Shown here piece by piece: positions 39,352 through 47,904 of a DNA stretch of 54,716 nucleotides. The stretch comes from a virus, in IMG/VR virus record IMGVR_UViG_3300044712_002217, positions 1-54,716 of that record; one strand, 5' to 3'. The notes under the pieces are model-generated. The model saw nothing but the letters and a program-made list of their open reading frames with translations, made no database searches and was not told where the DNA came from. The number at the start of each line of letters is the position of its first letter. Position 1 is the first letter of the stretch. The translations under genes and the position numbers were made by a program.

Positions 39352-40503
39352 TTACTCGTTCAATATACGTTTTGTGGCCTCATCACTCAAGTCATTAACA
39401 CCCTGTGCCGCCATATTTTCTTGTGCCTGTGACTCATTTGATACATTTTTAGGTTTTTCAGAATTTCTCACTTGTTTTGAACCCATGTCCTGATTACCCT
39501 GCCTTGTTGGCTCAGGTCTACCCCCACCTAACATTTTTTCAGCTTCTTCTGGGTTCTCATCATAAAACAATTGGGCATCCATCGGTGAAATTCCATTTCG
39601 AGCTGACTCCATTATAAATTTTGAACGAGCCATTTTTTCTTCAGCTTCTTGTCTTAAACCATCCAACATCCTATTCATTGCGTTTGTACCTATTGTAAGG
39701 TCTGGCTTTCCTTTTAACACCTGCTCCGCCATAAAGTTTGTGACTTTAATTCCAGGTTTTGCAAAGAATCCGATAGATTTGGTGACCAATTGATTCAAAC
39801 TTTTGTCTACAATTTTAATTTGATCAGGATCATTTCCTGTTGCCTGAGCCAACACCCTGTAATTAACGTTCCCTAATGCCCCCTCAATTCCATTATAAGG
39901 CTTAAGCATGGCGATTTGTTTTTTGATAACATCAACCTCTTTACTAACTTCTTTTGCCTGGTTATATTCTTGCACATAAGGCTTTGCCTCTATTTTGTTT
40001 TCTTGTATTTCTTTGTTTTTATGTTCTTGAGCTTTTGCGTCTATGTTCCTTAGCTGACCTTCGTGCTTTAAATAATTCCCCTCACGTGCGATATCAAGTT
40101 TTTCACGTTGAAGTGCCATCATTTCCTTGTCCTTACTTCGTTTGTAGTTATAATCATCTACAAATTGATAAGTTTGGGCAATGGACTGATCGATAAGAGA
40201 TTGTTTTTCAAGGTTCTTTTCTTGACCTACCCTGTGGTTTTCCAACCCTTCATTTCCTCCTGCCATTCCGCGGGCAAGCGCGCCCAAAAAGCTTTCATTT
40301 TTTGGAGAACTCATAATTCCTTGTGAAGCCCCCGATAAAAACGATCCACCCTTACTTGCACCTTGGAATTGATTTTGGAGCTGCTGCTTTTGTTTTTGTA
40401 AACCTTCAACCATTTGTTGCTGTTGTGGGTTCAGCTGAGGAGCAGCCATCTGTCCCCCTGCCCCTCCCATCATATTATTTTTTAACGTTTGAATCATGCT
40501 CAT
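39352..40503 (-). CDS. Internal virion protein, Gln- and helix-rich
   Basis: A 383-aa protein from the ATG at 40503 (MSMIQTLKNNMMGGAGGQ), which has GAGGAAAAAATC upstream; the frame from 40539 starts inside the previous gene. Gly/Gln-rich N-terminus (QLNPQQQQMVEGLQKQKQQL), then long charged helices, with a disordered C-terminus. Its composition and place between two other Gly/Ala/coiled-coil proteins suit a podovirus ejection protein (P22 gp7/gp20-like by analogy). Not proven. Confidence 0.6.
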   Translation of the reverse strand: MSMIQTLKNNMMGGAGGQMAAPQLNPQQQQMVEGLQKQKQQLQNQFQGASKGGSFLSGASQGIMSSPKNESFLGALARGMAGGNEGLENHRVGQEKNLEKQSLIDQSIAQTYQFVDDYNYKRSKDKEMMALQREKLDIAREGNYLKHEGQLRNIDAKAQEHKNKEIQENKIEAKPYVQEYNQAKEVSKEVDVIKKQIAMLKPYNGIEGALGNVNYRVLAQATGNDPDQIKIVDKSLNQLVTKSIGFFAKPGIKVTNFMAEQVLKGKPDLTIGTNAMNRMLDGLRQEAEEKMARSKFIMESARNGISPMDAQLFYDENPEEAEKMLGGGRPEPTRQGNQDMGSKQVRNSEKPKNVSNESQAQENMAAQGVNDLSDEATKRILNE

Positions 40504-40513
40504 GATTTTTTCC

Positions 40514-42064
40514 TCACTCTGTTGAAATATCTTTACCAAGCTTATTGATTGCTTTGTTTTTCAAATACAATCCACCAGCTCCTGTAGCAAGTGCCGCAAC
40601 ATCCTTCAAAACTGAATTAGGCTCTGGGGTTTGCTCCAGTATCGGTTGTCCTCCTGCAAGAGGCATTCGCATAGGTTCTCCAGGCCCCATCGTAGACATA
40701 AACTCAGGGCGGGTGCGTTGAGTGCGCTCTGGCAACACCAAGTCAGGTCGACCAATTGTTGCTCCACGTAATCTTTGCAAATAAGTATCGTATTGCGTAT
40801 CGTGATGCTTCTTTTCACGTTCAAACTCTTGGGCTTTGCGGTTAATATCTTCTTGGTTGGCCTGCCTTAAGTTTTGACCAACCGAAACAGCATTAAGAGC
40901 GTTTTTCCTACGCTCGTCACGTTTGCTTTCTTCTTCGATTTTATTGATCCGATATGCTTCAAGAGCTTTTTTTTGTTCTAGTTCATCGCTTCGTAGTGCA
41001 AGCACACCTTGGTTTCCCAAGTTTGTATCTTGTTGTTTAACAAGATTCATCTCAGTTTCGGCATCTAATTGGTTGAGTTCGCGGTTCATATTCTCATACA
41101 TTTTAGCCTTAAGAATATTTTCGCGCCCATTCCAACCAATCCGATTTGCCGCAAACTGTCTATCCATATCTCCAAACGAATCATGCAAACGTTTTAATGC
41201 GTTTTCACGTACAGTTTCAATCATTCGATCTTTTAAAGTTCTAGCCCTATCAAACTTATAGTCTGGGTTTGCATATCGTTCAAAGGCTTCCTTACCTATT
41301 CCTTCCGGTGGTCTAAATTTTTTAACTGGTTCTGGATTTAATCCTGATTGAACCAAGTCATTTAAAACTGTATAGCCTCCTTGCTCTAAGTTAGAGAGAG
41401 GCGCAGTTTTATTATGGGGGTTGGGTTCATACGGCTTGTTTGCAAGTCTCCTAGCAACTTCTTGAGCATTCAATAAGTTAACGTTTTCGGGGGGGATTCT
41501 AACCCCAGTCTCTGGATCATATTGATCCCCTACGTCTACGATTAATTCTCTTTTAGGTTCGGGATATGCAGATGAAGATCTAACTTTAGATGGAGCAACT
41601 GAAGAAGAAGTACCTCTACTTGGCTCTAAAATGCCCTTCGTTTTTAATTGCTCTTGAAACAGTTTCTCCCCCTCGACTGGTCCGTAATTTTCATGCAAAA
41701 TATTTCTAAGATTTTGAACAGCATCTTTTTGAGCATTTTGGGCTTTTTCATCAGCTATTACAAGTCTGTCCCTTTCCTGTTCAGCCCTTTTTAATTCCTC
41801 ACTTAAAGCTTTTATATTGGAGCTAGGAGCAGCAGTAGCCTGAGGTGGGATACTTATTGATCTTGAGGTTGTAGAGTTAGTCGTAGTAGGATTGTTATAG
41901 ATGGGTGTAATTTCTAACCCATCAGCCTCTTTTAAAAATTCTTGATATTTCTCTTCTCCTAAAAGTTGTTTTAGTCTCCGCGCTCCAGCTTCTGGCCCCA
42001 AAAGTTTATAAAGTCTATCTCTTTCTTTTTTTAAACCTTCAACGTAATTACTATTCATTGGCAT
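40514..42064 (-). CDS. Internal virion protein, coiled-coil-rich
   Basis: A 516-aa protein from the ATG at 42064, which overlaps the upstream stop (TGATG) and follows GAGGAG. Near the N-terminus, LLGPEAGARRLKQLLGEEKYQEFLKEA holds the late-region motif. A Pro/Ser/Thr-rich linker and long charged helices (residues 230-420) follow, and a short hydrophobic stretch near the end (VAALATGAGGLYL). Likely packaged inside the head and ejected, judged by composition and neighbours. Confidence 0.6.
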   Translation of the reverse strand: MPMNSNYVEGLKKERDRLYKLLGPEAGARRLKQLLGEEKYQEFLKEADGLEITPIYNNPTTTNSTTSRSISIPPQATAAPSSNIKALSEELKRAEQERDRLVIADEKAQNAQKDAVQNLRNILHENYGPVEGEKLFQEQLKTKGILEPSRGTSSSVAPSKVRSSSAYPEPKRELIVDVGDQYDPETGVRIPPENVNLLNAQEVARRLANKPYEPNPHNKTAPLSNLEQGGYTVLNDLVQSGLNPEPVKKFRPPEGIGKEAFERYANPDYKFDRARTLKDRMIETVRENALKRLHDSFGDMDRQFAANRIGWNGRENILKAKMYENMNRELNQLDAETEMNLVKQQDTNLGNQGVLALRSDELEQKKALEAYRINKIEEESKRDERRKNALNAVSVGQNLRQANQEDINRKAQEFEREKKHHDTQYDTYLQRLRGATIGRPDLVLPERTQRTRPEFMSTMGPGEPMRMPLAGGQPILEQTPEPNSVLKDVAALATGAGGLYLKNKAINKLGKDISTE

Positions 42065-43158
42065 CAAACTACTCCTCTGGTATTATTTATTGCTTTTATT
42101 GAATCCATACTAATATTAGGATAGTACTTTGCGTAGTATTCTTTAATCTGTTGGTTTCGCTGATTTTGGTAAGCGGCCTCATTTGCAATGTCTTCTCTAC
42201 GATTTGCTTCAAGCTGTTTTAAATGTTCTTGAATCCTTGCATTTTCAATCTCTCGATACTTCTTCTCTTCGGCATTTTTTTCATCAACACGCCGCTTTTC
42301 TTCTTCTCGGGTTGTTTTCATGTAGTCGTTATATTCATTAATTCGATTTTCGTTTTTTTCAGCTACAGATTGTTCTGCCTTTTTACTTTTTAAATAATCA
42401 TCGTAAGCTAAAGCAGCTCCCCCCGCACCTGCGGCAGCTAAAACTGGGATTGAGGTTGCGGCAGATCCAAGGGCTGCCCCCCCGGCTCCTAGACCACCAG
42501 CAGCTAACCCCTCAATTCCAGCCCCACCCGCATATCCTAACGCTCCAGAAGTTAACGCCTTACCCAACATTTGCCATCCACTCCTCTTCTTTTCAGGATC
42601 GTGTTCATAAAAGTTATGTATGACGTCCGCCGTCGTACTTCCAAGCGCTGCTCCGGCAGCTGATCCCCATCCTGGCAAAATGAATGTTCCAATCACTCCT
42701 CCAACTATGGGTAAAAAGACGTCTAAAAAGCCAAATTCTGGAAGTCCAGTTTCTTCGTTAACACGCTCTTCTACTGGAATTTCGTCAGGGTAAAGATCCC
42801 ACAAAAACTCCATCATTTCTTCTGGCATAAAGGCAACCTCGGTATCTCCTTCTTCGCCCTTTGAGGCAAGCTCTTGCTCTTTGGGATATTGTGGGGGTGG
42901 TACTTCACCCTCTATTTGCCCAAATACCTTTTGATTTTCACTCGAGATGATGCTTAGTTTTTGTTCCGCATCTTCTTCAGGCAGGTTCATTAACCCCTTA
43001 ATTCCGAGTGATATTTTTTCTTTGATCTCTGGACTTCCGTTTATAATCTCCCAAAGTTTTCCAAAATATGGTGCGCCGTATTTTTCTAAATCAGCACCCC
43101 CTTGGAATTGATTCATTTGTTTAATTTCTTCGGATTTGAAGTGACCAACTACATCCAT
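42064..43158 (-). CDS. Internal virion protein with Gly/Ala membrane-active core
   Basis: A 364-aa protein. GDTEVAFMPEEMMEFLWDLY followed by NEETGLPEFGF matches the GDT...P.....G...N..TG..E.F pattern of a widespread phage virion family, as does the 43252 product. Residues about 145-260 are Gly/Ala-rich and hydrophobic (FLPIVGGVIGTFILPGWGSA; GGLGAGGAALGSAATSIPVL), then a coiled coil (KTTREEEKRRVDEKNAEEKK). Candidate ejection protein. Its leader holds a nine-C run and a perfect palindrome. Confidence 0.62.
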   Translation of the reverse strand: MDVVGHFKSEEIKQMNQFQGGADLEKYGAPYFGKLWEIINGSPEIKEKISLGIKGLMNLPEEDAEQKLSIISSENQKVFGQIEGEVPPPQYPKEQELASKGEEGDTEVAFMPEEMMEFLWDLYPDEIPVEERVNEETGLPEFGFLDVFLPIVGGVIGTFILPGWGSAAGAALGSTTADVIHNFYEHDPEKKRSGWQMLGKALTSGALGYAGGAGIEGLAAGGLGAGGAALGSAATSIPVLAAAGAGGAALAYDDYLKSKKAEQSVAEKNENRINEYNDYMKTTREEEKRRVDEKNAEEKKYREIENARIQEHLKQLEANRREDIANEAAYQNQRNQQIKEYYAKYYPNISMDSIKAINNTRGVV

Positions 43159-43179
43159 TTTTAGCCTCCTTTTTATTTA

Positions 43180-43213
43180 CCCCCCCCCTTATGCATACCC
43201 CTAGGGTATGCAT
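43180..43213. repeat. Nine-C run next to a perfect palindromic hairpin
   Basis: Nine C at 43180-43188, then ATGCATACCC, CTA, GGGTATGCAT (43191-43213). It lies in the 93-base leader of the 42064 gene. The hairpin could be a regulatory or processing site. Long C/G runs are prone to length variation and to sequencing error. Confidence 0.65.
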
Positions 43214-43251
43214 CGCATGAGAGAGGGGTATATTTATTTATCTATTATTAT

Positions 43252-44454
43252 TTAGGCTGCCAAAAATGGTAGATCTTGCGCTAATTCAGGCAGTATCGAG
43301 TCGAGAAGTCCTGAAATACCACTTTTTGCATAGCTTTGTGCGCCTTCCATATTTTCTGGGCTAATGTTACCCATACCTTGGCTTAAAGCTTCCATGGGTT
43401 CAGCTCCCCCTCTATAGGCATCAAAGGAATTTAACCCACCCTCCGCTCCAGCTCTTGCGATTGGATTTTGAATGTTTGGGATTTGTTCTCTTGCATTAGA
43501 AGTTACTGTATCGAGTGCAGTATTTCCCATAGAAGATAGATCAGGATTTTGTCCTGATTCCAAAGAACCTGAAACATTGCCACCTACATTATTGATTAGG
43601 CTGCTTGTTAGATTACCAAGCCCTGTTCCAAAAGTTGGGTTGACTTTATTGCCCAGTTCTTGTGCCTTTCCACCTACCGCATTAGAAATTGACGGCAAGC
43701 TTTGACGCAGGATATTTCCAGCCCCCTGCTTCAAAATGTCCAAAGCTGACTGCTGTTGGGGCGCACCCTGTTGTGCACCTACTCCGCCTTCTGCACCAGG
43801 CGTAGCTGCTGTAGTTCCAGGAGCTGCCTCATTTCCACTATTACCATAGTTAGTTAATAAAGAACTTGCAGTATTTCCGATAGAGTTTCCGAGATTCTGC
43901 GATAATTCAGGGGATAGCCCAGCTTTTTGTCCCAAAGCCGACAACCCTTGTGAAATCAAAGGTGACGCAAATTGCCCAATTGCGGGTGCAGCAGACTTAA
44001 ACAAGCTACCTAATTGACTTGTAAGTGGAGACAAGAAGTTTCCAATTGAACTTAGCATTCCACCTAAGAAATACTCTCTTTTTCCTGTGTGAGGGTTTCC
44101 TGGTTGGCGTCCTCCATAAAGTGCTTGATCAAAGAGATCTGCCATCACTTTTGGGAGAATGACAGCCTCAGTGTCTCCAAATCGCCCAGCTTTACGAATA
44201 GCTCCTTCTAACCCTTCATGACCACCTGGGTTTTTCCCCATGTAATCACCTTTGAACCGTTCGTAATAGGGTTGGAATCGTGGATGCTGGAACACCTCGC
44301 CTAAAGGCATAAAGGATGGATATTTAGTCTCAGGATCCAAATGTTTCCCGCCTTGTATCCTGGAAAGCTCTTCAATTTCAGGAATACTCATATGCGCGAT
44401 AACACGGTTTTCGGTATCTCTTAAGTGTGCAGGTAAATTATGTTCGTTATTCAT
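43252..44454 (-). CDS. Internal virion protein, Gly/Ser/Asn-rich
   Basis: A 400-aa protein from the ATG at 44454 (MNNEHNLPAHLRDTENRVIA); the frame from 44496 adds an unlikely lead. GDTEAVILPKVMADLFDQAL and NPHTGKREYFLGGMLSSIG match the 42064 product and the wider phage family of that pattern. The rest is low-complexity with repeated amphipathic stretches (QLGSLFKSAAPAIGQFASPL; LGNSIGNTASSLLTNYGNSG). Probably a head-internal or tail-tip protein. Confidence 0.6.
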   Translation of the reverse strand: MNNEHNLPAHLRDTENRVIAHMSIPEIEELSRIQGGKHLDPETKYPSFMPLGEVFQHPRFQPYYERFKGDYMGKNPGGHEGLEGAIRKAGRFGDTEAVILPKVMADLFDQALYGGRQPGNPHTGKREYFLGGMLSSIGNFLSPLTSQLGSLFKSAAPAIGQFASPLISQGLSALGQKAGLSPELSQNLGNSIGNTASSLLTNYGNSGNEAAPGTTAATPGAEGGVGAQQGAPQQQSALDILKQGAGNILRQSLPSISNAVGGKAQELGNKVNPTFGTGLGNLTSSLINNVGGNVSGSLESGQNPDLSSMGNTALDTVTSNAREQIPNIQNPIARAGAEGGLNSFDAYRGGAEPMEALSQGMGNISPENMEGAQSYAKSGISGLLDSILPELAQDLPFLAA

Positions 44455-44606
44455 TTTAAAACCTATTCTTATAAATATTATAGGTAATTTTAACATAATT
44501 TATTCGTTACAAAAATGTTATTCGAGAAAACCCTTGTGTTGAATTTTGATATATGATAATTTACTTTTAGATTCATCTTTTTTCATTTGATGAATCCTTG
44601 TTAAAG

Positions 44607-44637
44607 AAAAAAAGAGGCTTAAAACACCTCTTTTTTT
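44607..44637. terminator. Strong bidirectional terminator
   Basis: AAAAAAAGAGG (44607-44617) pairs perfectly with CCTCTTTTTTT (44627-44637). On the minus strand it follows the 44647 gene and separates it from the 43252 gene. An additional GATTCATC/GATGAATC dyad lies at about 44570-44596. Confidence 0.85.
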
Positions 44638-44646
44638 ATTGACCTA

Positions 44647-44790
44647 TTAATCCATCTTTAAGTCAACTTGTAAATAAGCATTCAAACTTTTAAGCTCATT
44701 CAAAATGTCTACGAGACTATCATTAATTACCCCCAAAAGAATAAGGGTAAGAAACGAGCTTACAAGAAATATTACGATCCTTGAATCCAT
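44647..44790 (-). CDS. Tiny single-span membrane protein, 47 aa
   Basis: MDSRIVIFLVSSFLTLILLG onward: one membrane segment at about 5-22 and a short tail (SLVDILNELKSLNAYLQVDL). AAAGGA precedes the ATG at 44790, and a strong terminator follows the stop. Too short for standard ORF lists, but start signal, codon use and terminator support it. It lies between the connector gene and the ejection-type genes. Confidence 0.6.
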   Translation of the reverse strand: MDSRIVIFLVSSFLTLILLGVINDSLVDILNELKSLNAYLQVDLKMD

Positions 44791-44824
44791 GGTTATTTTT
44801 CCTTTCAGTTATAAAAAGGATAAA

Positions 44825-45919
44825 TTAACTTCGGTTTCGGGTCAATTGGAATCCGCCAAGGTCGTTGTCTTGCATCCGTGCAGCAAGCATGGTTTCGTCA
44901 GATATTTTCTTGCGCAAGTCGTAAAGATTTGGAGCATACATTGCAGCTAATTCTTTGCTTAAATGATCGGTAAACGTCCCTAGGAATCGACCATTTAGAT
45001 CTACCTCTGACAACAATGATTTAAAATCAAACGGAAACCTAGAGGCTCTTAAATAAATAAAGTTATAGCCTGTGTTGTTAAATTCGTCACTGTCATCTTG
45101 TAATTCTGTGGGTGAACCCCACAGCTGTACGTTAATCCGATCATTAGCTTTTTGAATCGAACCAATAGATGCAGAGCTTTTTTGATTGGGTGTTGTGATC
45201 TGTTGGTAGCTCGAACGTCCAATAGTTGAAAGCGGACGCGAAAACTGAAATTCTTGCAGATAAAACTCGCGAATGGAAATCGTTTCTCCGCCTGTTTCTT
45301 CAAGCTTGTAATAAGAGAAGTATTGAGGTGTAGCGATATTAAACCACCTCGTATTCATAATTGTTGGCGATCCCTCAAATTGTAGTTGTCGCTTCGAGTC
45401 GTAAAGCAACACCCAACTACCATTTTGGTTTGTATTTGAACCCCAGAGCTTAAACTTATAGTATCTATCGACAGCACTAAGCACTCCAAACGCATTAACA
45501 GATTTTGGGACGTTAAACCCTATGGTGATCGTTCCATTGGGTGCACTTTGGGTAAAATACGTATCTATATTATTATCAAACACATATTCAACCCCAATCC
45601 CACTAGAAGTAAAATACTCGCCTTTTCTAAACCTTCGACCATTTCTCAAGGTTAAGTCATAGACATTCAATATTTCTGGAGGTAGGGGATACCAAGGGCA
45701 ATTGTTTACGAGTTTTACTGGCAAAAGCACCTCGTTGAACTGCAAAAAGTATGGATTTGTCCATTGTTTGATGATTTTATTCATCATTTCAAAGGCATTA
45801 TCGACATGCAAATTGGTTAAAGTCTCAGGGGACGTTCCAATCAATTGAAACGCACTCTCCATAATATCTATATTTCGAGTTTTCAATCCAAAAGGGTCTG
45901 TATTTGATGCCATAACCAT
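44825..45919 (-). CDS. gp4-like head-tail connector with inserted discoidin-like domain
   Basis: A 364-aa protein. Residues 14-95 match the podoviral gp4-type connector start: IMESAFQLIGTS, NAFEMMNKIIKQWTNPYFLQ, then WYPLPPEILNVYDL. At about 102-224 there is a F5/8-type C (discoidin)-like domain: VEYVFDNNIDTYFTQ, GTITIGFNVPKSVNAFGVL, FKLWGSNTNQNGSWVLLYD, FSYYKLEETGGETISIREFY. The connector fold resumes after 230 with YNFIYLRASRFPFDFKSLLS. Such domains usually bind sugars or proteins, so this neck protein may be displayed on the particle. Confidence 0.75.
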   Translation of the reverse strand: MVMASNTDPFGLKTRNIDIMESAFQLIGTSPETLTNLHVDNAFEMMNKIIKQWTNPYFLQFNEVLLPVKLVNNCPWYPLPPEILNVYDLTLRNGRRFRKGEYFTSSGIGVEYVFDNNIDTYFTQSAPNGTITIGFNVPKSVNAFGVLSAVDRYYKFKLWGSNTNQNGSWVLLYDSKRQLQFEGSPTIMNTRWFNIATPQYFSYYKLEETGGETISIREFYLQEFQFSRPLSTIGRSSYQQITTPNQKSSASIGSIQKANDRINVQLWGSPTELQDDSDEFNNTGYNFIYLRASRFPFDFKSLLSEVDLNGRFLGTFTDHLSKELAAMYAPNLYDLRKKISDETMLAARMQDNDLGGFQLTRNRS

Positions 45920-45933
45920 TTTTTATGCCTTTT

Positions 45934-46320
45934 TTAGTCCATTCTCTCGAGTTTTTTTCGTCTTTTGGCCTCTTTTCTGTCTGAATCATCATCGCCCTTT
46001 GATTCCATGCCAAAATTCCCCATCTCATAATTCTTTTTAGAGGGTCTATAGGGGTCTTCCTCGCGCGCAGCTGGGTTTTCTTCTTCGTATTTCTTGTCGG
46101 CATACAATTCACCAGCTCCTGCGAATTCTTTTGGAGATAATGATTCATATGCAACATTAACTTCGCGGTAATCTTGCCTCATCTCAGGTTTGTCCCAAGC
46201 TTCAAGATTCCAGCGTGTTGTATTGAAGGGGTCTTTGTACATTTTATTTTCAAATGGGTTTGGCCCAAGATCAATTTCTTTAACGTAATCCCCACCTGGT
46301 CCATTAAACTTTTTAAGCAT
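45934..46320 (-). CDS. Hypothetical charged virion-region protein, 128 aa
   Basis: Starts MLKKFNGPGGDYVKEIDLGP and is polar and probably disordered, with a Lys/Asp/Arg-rich tail (SDRKEAKRRKKLERMD). Located between a surface-type gene and the connector gene in the leftward structural region, so likely a minor virion or assembly protein. Not recognised. Confidence 0.62.
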   Translation of the reverse strand: MLKKFNGPGGDYVKEIDLGPNPFENKMYKDPFNTTRWNLEAWDKPEMRQDYREVNVAYESLSPKEFAGAGELYADKKYEEENPAAREEDPYRPSKKNYEMGNFGMESKGDDDSDRKEAKRRKKLERMD

Positions 46321-46336
46321 GATTTTTATTCCTTTA

Positions 46337-46966
46337 TTAAATAATACTTTGGGACGTAATCCACCATTCTAGTGAGGCGTCCCCTGTTAGGGTAGCTACA
46401 TCGATATAAAACCTGCACCCTCCCTTTGGTACATAGATTGCTGTGGTCGTTGATCCAGTTTGACCCGTTAACCCCGCATCCAGTGTATATCGTTGTAGGG
46501 CTAATTCAGTCGTACTCATGGATGAAAACGTATTTAACCCATACACGGTGTAATTAACCGTACCAGTTCCCCTCTTCACGATCATATGAGTTGTAGGTGT
46601 TCCATCGAAACCTATAAAATCGGTTGTTCCCACACCGTTTCCAATTGAAAGGGAATCGATATCACCCTGAGGCACAACAATAAAACTATTGAGGTTATTT
46701 TCAGTAAAGACTGGGGTAGTGCCATCCAAAACTACAGTTTCTTCAACGGTTTGTTTGAAGTTAGTAATACCTGTAACGATAAGAGGAGTTGTCACCCCAG
46801 CAGTTGAGACAAATGCTATCTTTCGATAATTTGTCCCCGTTTCATCTGAATACATAACCTTATTATTTACATTTACAAGTGCCTTCACAGGTTGAGCATT
46901 AAGGTTTAGGGTTGTATTAATGGCTGGGAATTTTACCGAGCCTTGATATTGGAGTGTCATACCCAT
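46337..46966 (-). CDS. Beta-rich structural protein, 209 aa
   Basis: Thr/Val/Gly-rich strands throughout (QPVKALVNVNNKVMYSDETG; TTHMIVKRGTGTVNYTVYG) with few charges. It lies below the three paralogous surface proteins and may share their capsid-decorating or tail role. No specific family is seen. A start two codons later (MTLQYQ) is possible. Confidence 0.62.
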   Translation of the reverse strand: MGMTLQYQGSVKFPAINTTLNLNAQPVKALVNVNNKVMYSDETGTNYRKIAFVSTAGVTTPLIVTGITNFKQTVEETVVLDGTTPVFTENNLNSFIVVPQGDIDSLSIGNGVGTTDFIGFDGTPTTHMIVKRGTGTVNYTVYGLNTFSSMSTTELALQRYTLDAGLTGQTGSTTTAIYVPKGGCRFYIDVATLTGDASLEWWITSQSII

Positions 46967-46977
46967 TTGTTATCTCC

Positions 46978-47904
46978 TTATCTAAACCATGGGGTAAAGC
47001 CTTCAGAGAAGGGCTTAACACCAATAATTGTTGTGTTGTTATTATTCAACCACGCTAATTGTTGCGCTCGAGTCACATAAGGAGGCAAATTACCAAACCC
47101 GTAGTGCTGGGTATACATTGTAAGAATTCTAGATCCATCAAACGGTTTATCTTCAAAGGGTGCGCCATCAACAAACAAACTGTTAAAGTTAATTTTAGTT
47201 CGCGTAAACCCTGTTGTAATACCGGGTGGTGTAGTTGTTTCTGGACTATATCCATTAGTAAAAGTTGGTAACCAAGTTATTGCTGATGGAACGTTGTTAG
47301 ACGTAACCAATGGGAATCCATCGTAAACTAACATTTTAGTGAAGGTCGTAGCGTCATAAAGCATGTTATATGGCACACCAAACACAGCACCTACATATAA
47401 ATTATATGTAAGTAAGTTTGAGGTGTTATTTTTAACTCTTATGGATTGAAAATATTGCGCAGGTCCTAGATCTGTTCGACCTCCTAACCCAGTATTTGTA
47501 TTGCTTACAACCATTTTTTGAAGGTAGCGATCCATACAACTTGTAGTAATCGTTGCGGCTTGATCACATGCAAATTCTAAAGTTCGTTCATAATCTAATT
47601 TGATACATTTTCCTCCTGGAAACAGTGGGGAATCTAGTTTTGTAACCCCAGGAGTAAGGGATACAAAATTAATATTACCTAGGGGTAAATAGATTGAAGC
47701 ATTTGCTGGAATCGTTCCTGTTAAAATTGAAACCGTTCCATCGTTATAAGGAGAAATCGAATATGGGAATACGTCTCCTAAATATATACCTGGAGCCTTT
47801 CCAAGGAAACCCATTCCTTGAAATGCACCTGCACGAATTCCGTCTTTAACGTTAATAGGTGTGATAAGTAACTTATCAACTAAGTTTGTATTTATCCCCT
47901 CCAT
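46978..47904 (-). CDS. Surface protein paralogue C (FSEGF..W ending)
   Basis: A 308-aa beta-rich protein. The last third has FEDKPFDGSRILTMYTQHYG and the very end GVKPFSEGFTPWFR. The 47892 (LIFSEGFEPWRG) and 48821 (PSFSEGWKGWVQP) products end in the same motif and share a preceding PF.G..... block. Three overlapping tandem copies downstream of the capsid gene suggest head decoration or vertex/fibre proteins. Overlaps the upstream gene by 13 bases. Confidence 0.68.
   Translation of the reverse strand: MEGINTNLVDKLLITPINVKDGIRAGAFQGMGFLGKAPGIYLGDVFPYSISPYNDGTVSILTGTIPANASIYLPLGNINFVSLTPGVTKLDSPLFPGGKCIKLDYERTLEFACDQAATITTSCMDRYLQKMVVSNTNTGLGGRTDLGPAQYFQSIRVKNNTSNLLTYNLYVGAVFGVPYNMLYDATTFTKMLVYDGFPLVTSNNVPSAITWLPTFTNGYSPETTTPPGITTGFTRTKINFNSLFVDGAPFEDKPFDGSRILTMYTQHYGFGNLPPYVTRAQQLAWLNNNNTTIIGVKPFSEGFTPWFR

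Noticed and set aside
42064-44454. Holins, because of hydrophobic Gly/Ala stretches
   Set aside because: Proteins are 360-400 aa with long polar and coiled-coil parts, which fits ejection proteins better.
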